From: Leptolyngbyaceae cyanobacterium RM1_1_2
Lineage (GTDB): Bacteria; Cyanobacteriota; Cyanobacteriia; Phormidesmidales; Phormidesmidaceae
NCBI GenBank assembly: GCA_012032345.1
Contig: JAAUQI010000004.1
Span: 1-64,000, forward strand
Length of the DNA stretch: 64,000 nt
Direction of reading: 5' to 3'
Shown here: one piece after another, positions 36,873-44,797 of the stretch
How positions within the stretch are numbered: position 1 is the first letter of the stretch
Layout: every line of letters begins with the position of its first letter
Notes under the pieces: model-generated
The model's input: the letters and a program-made list of their open reading frames with translations, nothing else
Database searches by the model: none
Told to the model about the DNA's origin: nothing
Made by a program: the position numbers and the translations under genes

Positions 36873-38066
36873 ATGAAAACCTATGACTGGATTGTAGTTG
36901 GCAACGGACTGGCTGGAGCGGCGCTAAGCTACGAGCTGGCTCGACAAGGGGCAGCGGTGCTGCTGATTGATCGCGCGTTGGATCCGCCTAGCGCTACTCG
37001 TTTTAGCTACGGCGGTATCCCCTACTGGTCAGGCACAACGGCGCTAACCCAGCAGCTTTGCCGAGAGGGCATTGAGCGCTATCGGCAATTTTCTCAGGAG
37101 CTAGAGGCCGATACACAGTTTCGAGAACTGGATTTAATTTTAACGGTTGAGCCGGGAGCAGATCCTGAGGCGATCGCCCAGCAATACCAAAAGTTTGAGA
37201 TCGTGCCCCAGCTCATTAGCCCAGCCGAGGCCCACCAGCTTGAACCGCAGCTTGATCCAGATGCGATCGCGGGGGCGCTAAGCGTCCGCCACGGCCATGT
37301 TGAGCCAATGGCTCTGGTCGCCGCCTACAATCAGGCTTTTCATCGCTCAGGCGGCGATCGCTTTATTGCTGAAGTCACCGGGCTGGTGCGGATTGGCGAT
37401 CGGGTCACGGGAGTTACAACCCCACAGCAGGCTTATGCCGCTGCCAACGTCGTAGTTGCGGCTGGAGGACTCAGCCGTCAGCTTTTGCAAAAATCTGGCA
37501 TAGTCGTGCCGATTTACTTTACGCAGGCAGAGCTGATTGAGACACCCGCCGTAGACTTCAAACTTCGCAGCCTAGTCATGCCTGCCAACCTGCGACGCTT
37601 TGAGCTAGAGCGTTTAGCTAGCCAGCCTGATACAGAAGCACTCTGGCAAGAGCCGGGGCATCAAATTGCAGCCGCGATCTTAGATGCAGGAGTTGTCCAG
37701 CTTTTGGATGGTCGTTTGCGAATCGGTCAGATTAGCCGTCTGCTCACCAGTCCCCAGCCCCCGGTGTACTCAGCCAGTAGCGAAGCCAGTATCCGAGCTG
37801 CAACTGCGCTGCTGCTGCCCGCTCTAGCTGCTGTACCAGGGCGCTGGCACCAGTGCCTGGTATCTTTTAGCCGTGATGGAGTACCCCTAGCGGGGCCAGT
37901 TCCAGGTATTAAGGGGTTGCTGGTTTTTGCTGGATTTGGCGGCCCATTCGCTATCTTGCCGCCTACGGCGACGCGGTTTGCTCACTGGCTGACAGGAAAA
38001 GCTGACCCGCTAATTGAGCAAATGCAGCTCAGCCGCTTTAAGCACGGTTTGCAAGTAGCCGTGTAG
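36873..38066 (+). CDS. FAD-dependent oxidoreductase of the DAO (glycine/D-amino acid oxidase) family
   Basis: 397 residues. Rossmann motif WIVVGNGLAGAALSYELARQ at the start, the DAO-type VRHGHVEPMALVAAYNQAF in the middle and the C-terminal FAD contact GLLVFAGFGGPFAILPPTAT. Such enzymes oxidise amines or amino acids; the substrate cannot be told. ATG 36873 is chosen over TTG 36843 because the flavin fold starts there. Follows the HAS-barrel gene closely. Confidence 0.85.
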   Translation: MKTYDWIVVGNGLAGAALSYELARQGAAVLLIDRALDPPSATRFSYGGIPYWSGTTALTQQLCREGIERYRQFSQELEADTQFRELDLILTVEPGADPEAIAQQYQKFEIVPQLISPAEAHQLEPQLDPDAIAGALSVRHGHVEPMALVAAYNQAFHRSGGDRFIAEVTGLVRIGDRVTGVTTPQQAYAAANVVVAAGGLSRQLLQKSGIVVPIYFTQAELIETPAVDFKLRSLVMPANLRRFELERLASQPDTEALWQEPGHQIAAAILDAGVVQLLDGRLRIGQISRLLTSPQPPVYSASSEASIRAATALLLPALAAVPGRWHQCLVSFSRDGVPLAGPVPGIKGLLVFAGFGGPFAILPPTATRFAHWLTGKADPLIEQMQLSRFKHGLQVAV

Positions 38067-38082
38067 CATAGCTCTCCATATT

Positions 38083-38952
38083 CTAGCGACCCTGGGAAGA
38101 CTCACGGGCGTAGCCTGACTGCTGGAAAAAATCGCGCAGTTCGTCAAAAAAATCATTGCGATCGCTCCTCTGATAAACCTGACGCACTCGCTGCCAGCCG
38201 TCTTCTGCCTGATTGAGCAGGTACTTATCGGCCAGGTATGCTGCTAAAATCGCCCGCTCATAGTCAGCATAAGCGTAGTCATCAGCACTGCTATAGGGCT
38301 GCTCAAAGACCTCTCCTCGCCGCAGGCGCTCATACTCTTGCCAGTGAGCATAGGCATCGCTATAGATCTGTTCGGGGAAATCACGGGTCACTTCTACCAT
38401 GACACCATCCTGATAGCGCCAAAACTGTACCGGGTAGCGAGAGGCGGCGTAGGAGGCAAAGGCGTAGGCGAAGCGATCGTCGCGGCTGAGAAATTCAGGC
38501 GCACCATCGCCGTCGAGATCCTGGAGCTGATAGCCGCCGTTACCCCAAAAATGCTCGGTGAGGCGGTAGCTGTCGCCTTCAGCTTCATAGCCATAGATCA
38601 GCGTAGAAAAGCAGCAGTGAGCGCCGCCTGAATAGATCTCCAACCGAATCTCTGGCTCTAAGTTACCGTCAAGATCGCTGGCTAATATACCCAAGGCATT
38701 GCAAAACCAGCCGTCTTCGAGAATGCGAGATGGAAAAAAGCCTTCTCTGTAGGCTTTGCCCGCACGGGTGATCGTAAGCTGCGGATTCTCAGCGCAAAAT
38801 ACAGTAGCGTCATAGGTAAACTCGGCTTGAACGTCCCCTAGCTTAACTGCTAACGGCTCTGGTTCGTTCTGGGCAGAGGCTAAATTAGCGCCAAGGAAAC
38901 CGATCGCCAATCCTAGCAGCGCCATCTGGGGAACACGATGGAATAAGGTCAT
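38083..38952 (-). CDS. Secreted hypothetical protein with FG-GAP-like Asp repeats
   Basis: 289 residues. Signal peptide MALLGLAIGFLGANLASAQ. The mature part has Ca-loop-like Asp-rich pieces: LASDLDGNLEPEIRL, LQDLDGDGAPEFLSRDD, as in FG-GAP/VCBS propellers, plus GGAHCCFSTLI with two Cys. The C-terminal 100 residues (RAILAAYLADKYLLNQAEDG) are helical. Periplasmic or surface protein of unknown role, conserved in type among cyanobacteria by my recollection. Confidence 0.7.
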   Translation of the reverse strand: MTLFHRVPQMALLGLAIGFLGANLASAQNEPEPLAVKLGDVQAEFTYDATVFCAENPQLTITRAGKAYREGFFPSRILEDGWFCNALGILASDLDGNLEPEIRLEIYSGGAHCCFSTLIYGYEAEGDSYRLTEHFWGNGGYQLQDLDGDGAPEFLSRDDRFAYAFASYAASRYPVQFWRYQDGVMVEVTRDFPEQIYSDAYAHWQEYERLRRGEVFEQPYSSADDYAYADYERAILAAYLADKYLLNQAEDGWQRVRQVYQRSDRNDFFDELRDFFQQSGYARESSQGR

Positions 38953-39070
38953 AATTTTTAGTTGGATGCTGCTTTTGATCTACAGTCTGTCCACCTGATC
39001 TTCCGAAGTTTTATCCGATTTTCCAGCTTTCAGGCGTAGCCTGGGTGTGACCAAAAGCTGGACGCTGGTG

Positions 39071-39658
39071 CTACCAAAAGTCTGTGACGCCGTAGCCCAA
39101 ATCGCCTAGCATCTGCCGCAGCAAGGGCATACTCAGCCCGATGATGTTGGTATAGCAGCCCTCAATTTTCTCAACAAAAAGGCTGCCTTTGCCATCGATA
39201 GTAAAGGCTCCAGCACAGTTGAGGGGTTCTCTAGAGGCCACATAAGCCTCAATCTGGCGATCGCTGACCGCAGCAAAAAACACCCGCGATACCTGACAGC
39301 GCACCTGCTGGCGCTGATTTTGAGTATCGATCAGGACGTGACCTGTGTAGAGTTCACCCATCTGACCCCGCATTTTCTGCCAGCGGGCGATCGCATCCCC
39401 AGCGCTTTCCGGCTTACCGTAAATCTGTTTATCAAAGTACAGCAGCGAGTCACAACCCAAGACCAGCGCATTTGAAAACTGCGGCGCTACCGTTTCTGCT
39501 TTGCTCAGCGCTAGGGCCTGTACCAGCTCGGCAGGATCAGCCAGTTGAATCTGATCTTCGTCAAAGCGGCTGGGGCAAACAAAGGGCTGAATGCCTGCGG
39601 CAACTAACAGCTGGCGTCGAGCCGGGGACGCTGACGCCAGGACAAACTGAGGCATCAT
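39071..39658 (-). CDS. maf: Maf-family nucleoside triphosphate pyrophosphatase
   Basis: 195 residues. Start [19 protein letters not shown] is the Maf signature; [12 protein letters not shown] and the Lys in the YGKPES element form the active site. Maf proteins hydrolyse non-standard or excess nucleotides (for example dTTP/UTP or modified forms) and slow septation when overproduced. Very close to CyanoP upstream (6 bases), so the two are likely co-transcribed. Confidence 0.93.
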   Translation of the reverse strand: MMPQFVLASASPARRQLLVAAGIQPFVCPSRFDEDQIQLADPAELVQALALSKAETVAPQFSNALVLGCDSLLYFDKQIYGKPESAGDAIARWQKMRGQMGELYTGHVLIDTQNQRQQVRCQVSRVFFAAVSDRQIEAYVASREPLNCAGAFTIDGKGSLFVEKIEGCYTNIIGLSMPLLRQMLGDLGYGVTDFW

Positions 39659-39664
39659 GACAGC

Positions 39665-40207
39665 TTAATAGACCGAGAAGGAAGCTACGGACTGCTTCAG
39701 GAGCATTTTCATTTTTTCCCAGCGCTCTTCACGGGTGGAAGCATTGAAGGTGAAGAGCTGATTGCGCCGGACAATGACGCTGGCTAAATTGTGGCGCAGA
39801 CCTGAAGGCAAATCTGCCAAATATTCTAGGATGTAATAGGTTTCGTCGCTTGACTGAATTTCCTGAGCGCTGATGAGCTGCACATCGCGATCGTTGCCTG
39901 TCAGGGTATTGATGCTTTTGGAGAGCTTGTAGCCCACTTCATTGGGATCGCCCAGATCCTGGAGGGTCTGACCTTCAGGTACTGCGCTAATGACCACGCT
40001 GACGTTCTCAGTATCGTTAACGAGGTCGTGAAAGACCACGTCTGCGCCACTCGTGGCCACTTCTAGCCAGCCAGTCGGGTAAAGAAACTGATAGCCTTTG
40101 TAGGTATCAGCATAGGCTTTGAGGCCGCTGCCTGCTGTAATGCAGCCCTGTAAGCTAAGTGCTACCACAATCAGTAGCAAAGCTGCTATTCGCTTCAGCA
40201 TAGTCAT
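39665..40207 (-). CDS. CyanoP, PsbP-like photosystem II lipoprotein
   Basis: 180 residues. Lipoprotein signal with the lipobox LSLQGC near residue 22, then the PsbP domain: YADTYKGYQFLYPTGWLEV, VFHDLVNDTENVSVVIS, YYILEYLADLPSGLRHNLA, NQLFTFNASTREERWEK. CyanoP is lipid-anchored on the lumen side and assists early photosystem II assembly (D2). Start chosen at ATG 40207; the open frame to 40339 adds sequence before the signal peptide and is unlikely to be used. Followed by maf. Confidence 0.9.
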   Translation of the reverse strand: MTMLKRIAALLLIVVALSLQGCITAGSGLKAYADTYKGYQFLYPTGWLEVATSGADVVFHDLVNDTENVSVVISAVPEGQTLQDLGDPNEVGYKLSKSINTLTGNDRDVQLISAQEIQSSDETYYILEYLADLPSGLRHNLASVIVRRNQLFTFNASTREERWEKMKMLLKQSVASFSVY

Positions 40208-40322
40208 GGTGTCTTTAATATGTTGCGATCGCTGCTCTCTATTCTCCCATTTCACGGGACGAATGCAATGTGCGGCCAGCCACTTATGCCACCTAACCTG
40301 AGACGGAGCCTGGCTGAGGTTT

Positions 40323-41060
40323 TCAGACAGGCTTCTCAAAAAACATTAGGTGCTGCTGCGGTAGGGAATCATCGGTCTTTTGCCAAACCAGGCCCACTGC
40401 GGTCATTTCTTTTTTGACCTGCTTTTGGCTCATTTTATGCAGCCGCTTGATCGCAACAAACGGGTTTTCGGCTCGATATTCAGCTAGCACAACGCGACCA
40501 CCCGGCTTTAGCGCCTCGACAATGCCGAGCATCATTTCTTGGGGGTAGGAAAACTCGTGGTAAGCATCTACCATCAGAGCTAGATCGACGGCAGACTGAG
40601 GCAGACCCGGATCGTCAATCTGTCCCTGAACGGGTTCAATATTGTCAACCCCGGTTTCTTTTTGCCGAGCGGCAATCATCTCCAGCATTTCTGGCTGAAT
40701 GTCTACCGCTAAGACTTTACCTGCGGGCACTAAAGGAGCCATCCGAAAGCTAAAGTAGCCCGTCCCTGACCCAATATCAGCGACGGTATCAGCAGGCCGC
40801 AAATCCAGCAGATCAATGGCGACATCGGGGCTTTCTTCAAATTTACGGCTCGATCGCTCTAGCCAGGCGGCCCCCTGATGCCCCATCACCTGAGCAATTT
40901 CTCGCCCAAAATAGACTTTACCAATGCCATCAGCACTCGGCGCTATCTGGCTGTAAGGGCTGTCAGCAGTGGCGGTGGTTGTGGGTGAACAGCCTGAGAG
41001 CAGCGGTAAGAGAATCAGACAAAAGGCGATCGCAGTCCGAATCCACACACGATTCAGCAT
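40323..41060 (-). CDS. Class I SAM-dependent methyltransferase with a lipoprotein signal
   Basis: 245 residues. A clear export signal (TAIAFCLILLPLLSGCSPT) ends in the lipobox LLSGC. Then a Rossmann methyltransferase: VADIGSGTGYFSFRMAPLV (motif I), VLAVDIQPEML, and LKPGGRVVLAEYR. Enzymes like this usually work in the cytoplasm where SAM is found, so a lipid-anchored version is unusual. Substrate unknown; alternatives are that the N-terminus is a plain membrane anchor facing the cytoplasm. Confidence 0.8.
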   Translation of the reverse strand: MLNRVWIRTAIAFCLILLPLLSGCSPTTTATADSPYSQIAPSADGIGKVYFGREIAQVMGHQGAAWLERSSRKFEESPDVAIDLLDLRPADTVADIGSGTGYFSFRMAPLVPAGKVLAVDIQPEMLEMIAARQKETGVDNIEPVQGQIDDPGLPQSAVDLALMVDAYHEFSYPQEMMLGIVEALKPGGRVVLAEYRAENPFVAIKRLHKMSQKQVKKEMTAVGLVWQKTDDSLPQQHLMFFEKPV

Positions 41061-41170
41061 TGTTTATGATCGAATAACTGCAGCTAGCCTAACGCAGCAG
41101 CCAATAAAAATTTGAGTTCTTTCAAGGCAGTTTTGAGGACTGCTGCTGTATTGAGGTTTTGGGAAAAACT

Positions 41171-42082
41171 ATGGTGGCGATCGAAACAGGCAATCAGAGT
41201 TCAAGTAGTCAGGGCTTTGGCAATCAGCGCATCTGGTTTTGGCGGGGCTGGCGAATTCGCTATACCTACCTGCGTCCGGCCAGTCCAGCAGCAGCAGCGG
41301 CCACCCCAATTTTGCTCTTGCACGGCTTTGGGGCCAGCCTGCAGCAGTGGCGCGATAACCTTTTACCCCTGAGCCAGCACCACCCGATCTATGCCCTGGA
41401 TCTATTAGGGTTTGGGGCTTCTGAGAAGGCTGCGACTCGCTTTGGCACCGATCTTTGGGTCGAGCAGGTGATTGATTTTTGGCAGACCTGGCTAGGACGG
41501 CCAGTAATTTTGTTAGGACATTCGCTGGGTGCCCTGGTTGCGCTGGCTGCTACCACCACCCATCCTGAAATGGTCGATCGCCTGATTATGCTGACGCTGC
41601 CTGCTGCTCGTCAAGAGCTGCTGACTGGCTGGAGCGGCCAGTGGGCTAGCCGATTTGAGGATTGGTTTTCGACCCCGCTGCTCATTCGCCCTTTGTTTCA
41701 GCTAGCGCAGCGTAGCTGGTTGATTCGGGCAGTCTTGCGCTCTATTTATACCAGGCCGGAGCGGGTTGATGCCGATCTGGTAGCCTCGTTTGTCCGGCCT
41801 GCTGCTGAGCGGGGTGCCGCTCGAACGCTGATGTATCTGGTAAAGTCTCGTACCGATGAGCGCTTTAGCCCCGCCACCCAGGATCTGCTGCTTCAGGTGC
41901 GAGTTCCCACGCTTTTGCTGTGGGGGCAAGCCGATCGGGTGATTCCGATTAGCTGGGGGCGTCAGGTAGCCGGGTTAAATGCAGTGGTGGAGCTACAGGA
42001 ACTACCGCAGCTAGGGCACTGCCTCTATGACGAGTGTCCAGAGCAGGTCAATCAGGCGATTTGCGGCTGGCTGGCGATCTAG
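41171..42082 (+). CDS. Alpha/beta-fold hydrolase
   Basis: 303 residues. Oxyanion HGFGAS, nucleophile elbow LLGHSLGALVALA, acid in LLWGQADRVIPISWG and catalytic His in LPQLGHCLYDECPEQ. The N-terminal WRIRYTYLRPA is typical of the cyanobacterial branch of this superfamily. Substrate not known (esterase, epoxide hydrolase or chlorophyllase-like are possible). ATG 41171 is preferred over TTG 41159. Confidence 0.85.
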   Translation: MVAIETGNQSSSSQGFGNQRIWFWRGWRIRYTYLRPASPAAAAATPILLLHGFGASLQQWRDNLLPLSQHHPIYALDLLGFGASEKAATRFGTDLWVEQVIDFWQTWLGRPVILLGHSLGALVALAATTTHPEMVDRLIMLTLPAARQELLTGWSGQWASRFEDWFSTPLLIRPLFQLAQRSWLIRAVLRSIYTRPERVDADLVASFVRPAAERGAARTLMYLVKSRTDERFSPATQDLLLQVRVPTLLLWGQADRVIPISWGRQVAGLNAVVELQELPQLGHCLYDECPEQVNQAICGWLAI

Positions 42083-42105
42083 GGTTTGGGATTGGGTGAG
42101 ACTAT

Positions 42106-42126
42106 GGCGGAAGGCGGAAGGCGGAA
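42106..42126. repeat. Heptamer tandem repeat, GGCGGAA three times
   Basis: Three perfect copies of GGCGGAA in the gap after the hydrolase gene. Short tandem heptamer repeats are a known feature of cyanobacterial intergenic DNA. Confidence 0.85.
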
Positions 42127-42222
42127 GAATGAATAGGATGCTGGTCACGTAAAGATTCAGCGATCTGAGTTGTCCTAACCAAACTGCGGTTTGCTGTATC
42201 TGGCGGCGGTCAGCTTGTTGAA

Positions 42223-43416
42223 CTATTCAGGTAGCGCTTTTTGCTGCTGCCAGTACTGATGGGCGGCGTAGGCCATCGTGACGACGCCGGTGACGATCGC
42301 AGCTTCATTCACCTCAAACTTGGGATGATGCAGCGGATAGTTGGTTCTATCAGGAAAGCCTACCCCCAGCCGAAACATCGTCCCTGGAGCCTGATCGAGA
42401 TAGAGCGAAAAATCTTCGGCCCCCAAAGACGGCTCTAGCAAAATCTGGACGCGATCGCTGCCCCAGGCTTCCTGGGCTGCTGCCTCCACAATTTGAGTCA
42501 GGGCAGCATCGTTCTGCACTGAAGGTACCCGCCTTTGATAGTTGACCTCATACTGAGCGCCGTAGGGCTGACAGATTGCCGCTACGATTTTCTCAATCCA
42601 GGCTGGCAGCTCTTCGCTGGTTTCAGGGTGCAGCGATCGCACTGTTCCCAGCAGCTTCACCTGACTGGCAATGACGTTGGGTGCCCGTCCGCCCAAAATC
42701 TGCCCAATCGTCAGCACCACCGGGCGCAGCGGGTTGTGGGTGCGGCTGATTGCCTGCTGTAGGGTTGTCACCACCTGGGCGGCAATCCAGATAGCATCGA
42801 TGGCCTCGTGAGGCCGCGCCCCGTGCCCCGACTCACCTATGATAATAATCTCTAGGTCATCTGCTGCCGCCGTCAGTGCGCCGTAACGAATGCCAATATC
42901 TCCGCCCAAAATGGTCGGAAATACATGCAGTCCCAGAATAGCGGCGACGTTTTCCATAACGCCGTCATTAATCATCCAGCGGGCACCCTGGGCAGTTTCT
43001 TCGGCGGGCTGAAAGATAAAACGGGTGGTGCCGGGAAGTTCTTCTGCCAGTTCTGCTAGAAGCATCGCTGTGCCCAAGCCGACGGTTGTGTGGATATCAT
43101 GACCACAGGCATGCATGATGCCTAACTGATTGGAGGCATGGGGCAGGTTTGTTTGCTCAGGAATGGGGAGGGCGTCCATGTCCGTGCGAATCGCCAGCCG
43201 GTGAGCTTTTGGGTGAGTGCCTTTTAGCTCCGCGACAACTCCGGTCTTACCCACGAGTTCTTGGGCCTGTAGTCCACAAGAAGACACCACGCCAGCTACA
43301 TAGGCAGCGGTTTGATATTCTTGACCGCTCAGTTCGGGATGACTGTGGAGATGATGATAAATTTCAATCAGGCGAGGAGAAATCTTGGCGGCGATCGCTT
43401 TTATCCGGCTGAGCAT
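42223..43416 (-). CDS. M20-family amidohydrolase (N-acyl amino acid / hippurate type)
   Basis: 397 residues. Metal ligands appear in MHACGHDIHTTVGLGTA, EETAQGARWMI and GAEDFSLYLDQAPG; the dimerisation domain has ESGHGARPHEAIDAIWIAAQ. It removes acyl groups from amino acids or peptides, zinc or manganese dependent. Such enzymes also cleave auxin conjugates, so the substrate is open. Cytoplasmic, no signal peptide. The AI-2E transporter gene is next upstream on the same strand (52 bases). Confidence 0.9.
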   Translation of the reverse strand: MLSRIKAIAAKISPRLIEIYHHLHSHPELSGQEYQTAAYVAGVVSSCGLQAQELVGKTGVVAELKGTHPKAHRLAIRTDMDALPIPEQTNLPHASNQLGIMHACGHDIHTTVGLGTAMLLAELAEELPGTTRFIFQPAEETAQGARWMINDGVMENVAAILGLHVFPTILGGDIGIRYGALTAAADDLEIIIIGESGHGARPHEAIDAIWIAAQVVTTLQQAISRTHNPLRPVVLTIGQILGGRAPNVIASQVKLLGTVRSLHPETSEELPAWIEKIVAAICQPYGAQYEVNYQRRVPSVQNDAALTQIVEAAAQEAWGSDRVQILLEPSLGAEDFSLYLDQAPGTMFRLGVGFPDRTNYPLHHPKFEVNEAAIVTGVVTMAYAAHQYWQQQKALPE

Positions 43417-43468
43417 GAAGACTTAGTAGGTAGATTAGGTTATTTGTACGATCATAGAGGGCCATTCC

Positions 43469-44602
43469 TTAGATTTCCTCAGAAGTCCCTTCGGCACTGT
43501 CGGCTACCGCCACTTCAGCGCTGTCTATCAGGGGAATCGGCTCAGGTAAAACCGTTACGGCAGTGGGCGATCGCAGCGGATTTTCCGTCCACTGATCCAA
43601 AATATCTCCGATCAGTAACTCTTGCAGCCAGGTTTTAGCCACTACGGCCAGAGGAAGCGCCAGCAGCAGCCCTAAAAAGCCAAAAGCACTGGCAAAGAAA
43701 ATCTGCGCGGCTAGGGTCAAAGCTGGCAGCAGCGACACCTGACGCGCCATCACCGTGGGTGTTAGCCAGTAGCTCTCAATATTTTGAATCACAATATAAA
43801 GCCCAAACACTGCGATCGCCTTCCACGGGTCTGGAGACAGCAGCGCCACCAGTATGGGCGATCCGACGCTGAGGGTTGGGCCAATATTGGGAATAAAGTT
43901 AAGCAGTCCCGCCAGTAGCGCATGGGCCAGAACCAGCGGCACTCCCAAAATTGACAGCCCCACAAAGCTCAGGGTAAAGACAAAGAGAGAACTAATTAAA
44001 ATTCCTCCCAGCCAGTTTACCAGAGCAATCTCGCACTCACAGAGAATATCGTCGGCCCGACGACGATAAAAAGAGGGAAATAACTTCAGTCCAGCATCTC
44101 GATAAGCCTCAGGATTGGCCGCCAGCATCATCGACAAAATCAGCACCAGCAGGGTTTTCAAAAGTATTTGCAGCGTATCATTGAAAAAAGAAAAGAAATT
44201 ACGGAAAATGCCAAAGGCAGACGCATTCTGAGCCGCTATCCAATCGGTAATCATGGATAGGCTGGGCAGCTCAAAGGGCAGGTCAGCGTTGATCTGGCGA
44301 ACAAAGTCAGGCAGGCGCTCAACGCCCGTGATCAGTAGCTCAATTAACAAGCTGAACTGCTCAACAAACGGCGGCACAATACCAATAAAAAACAAAATTC
44401 CTATCAGAAAGAAAGTTAGGACGACCGCCAGTAGAGAAAATCTACGGGGCATACCCAATCGCTCAACCCGACGAGCCAGGGAATTAAGCGCGATCGCTAC
44501 TACAATAGCCGTAAAAATTAGCAGCAGAATTTGGCGAATCTGCCACAGAATATAAAGAGAAATAATCAGGCAGATTAGCCCTACCCACTGTCCCAATTTC
44601 AC
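43469..44602 (-). CDS. AI-2E/PerM-family membrane transporter
   Basis: 377 residues with about eight membrane spans. N-terminal pair of spans (GLICLIISLYILWQI, LLLIFTAIVVAIALNSLA), then the amphipathic middle section and the conserved LLNFIPNIGPTLSVGSPIL region, and a C-terminal LLLALPLAVVAKTWLQELL. The superfamily exports or imports small molecules such as AI-2, or acts in Na/H exchange; substrate unknown. The last 45 residues are acidic and cytoplasmic. Confidence 0.9.
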   Translation of the reverse strand: MKLGQWVGLICLIISLYILWQIRQILLLIFTAIVVAIALNSLARRVERLGMPRRFSLLAVVLTFFLIGILFFIGIVPPFVEQFSLLIELLITGVERLPDFVRQINADLPFELPSLSMITDWIAAQNASAFGIFRNFFSFFNDTLQILLKTLLVLILSMMLAANPEAYRDAGLKLFPSFYRRRADDILCECEIALVNWLGGILISSLFVFTLSFVGLSILGVPLVLAHALLAGLLNFIPNIGPTLSVGSPILVALLSPDPWKAIAVFGLYIVIQNIESYWLTPTVMARQVSLLPALTLAAQIFFASAFGFLGLLLALPLAVVAKTWLQELLIGDILDQWTENPLRSPTAVTVLPEPIPLIDSAEVAVADSAEGTSEEI

Positions 44603-44797
44603 GCAGGTTATCCTTTTTAGAGACTGTTAGAGACTGGCTGATCAGTTACTCACCCAGGTAGAGAGCAAGAGCCAAAAGTTAAGCATAGGCTTGTTTTGGT
44701 TCTTCACGGGTAGCTTTCACCTGAGCTGCCAAAGCCTGACTCTCAACCGCAAGCGATCGCTCACCCTAACGCTCCAACTGCAAATATAAAGCCTTTA

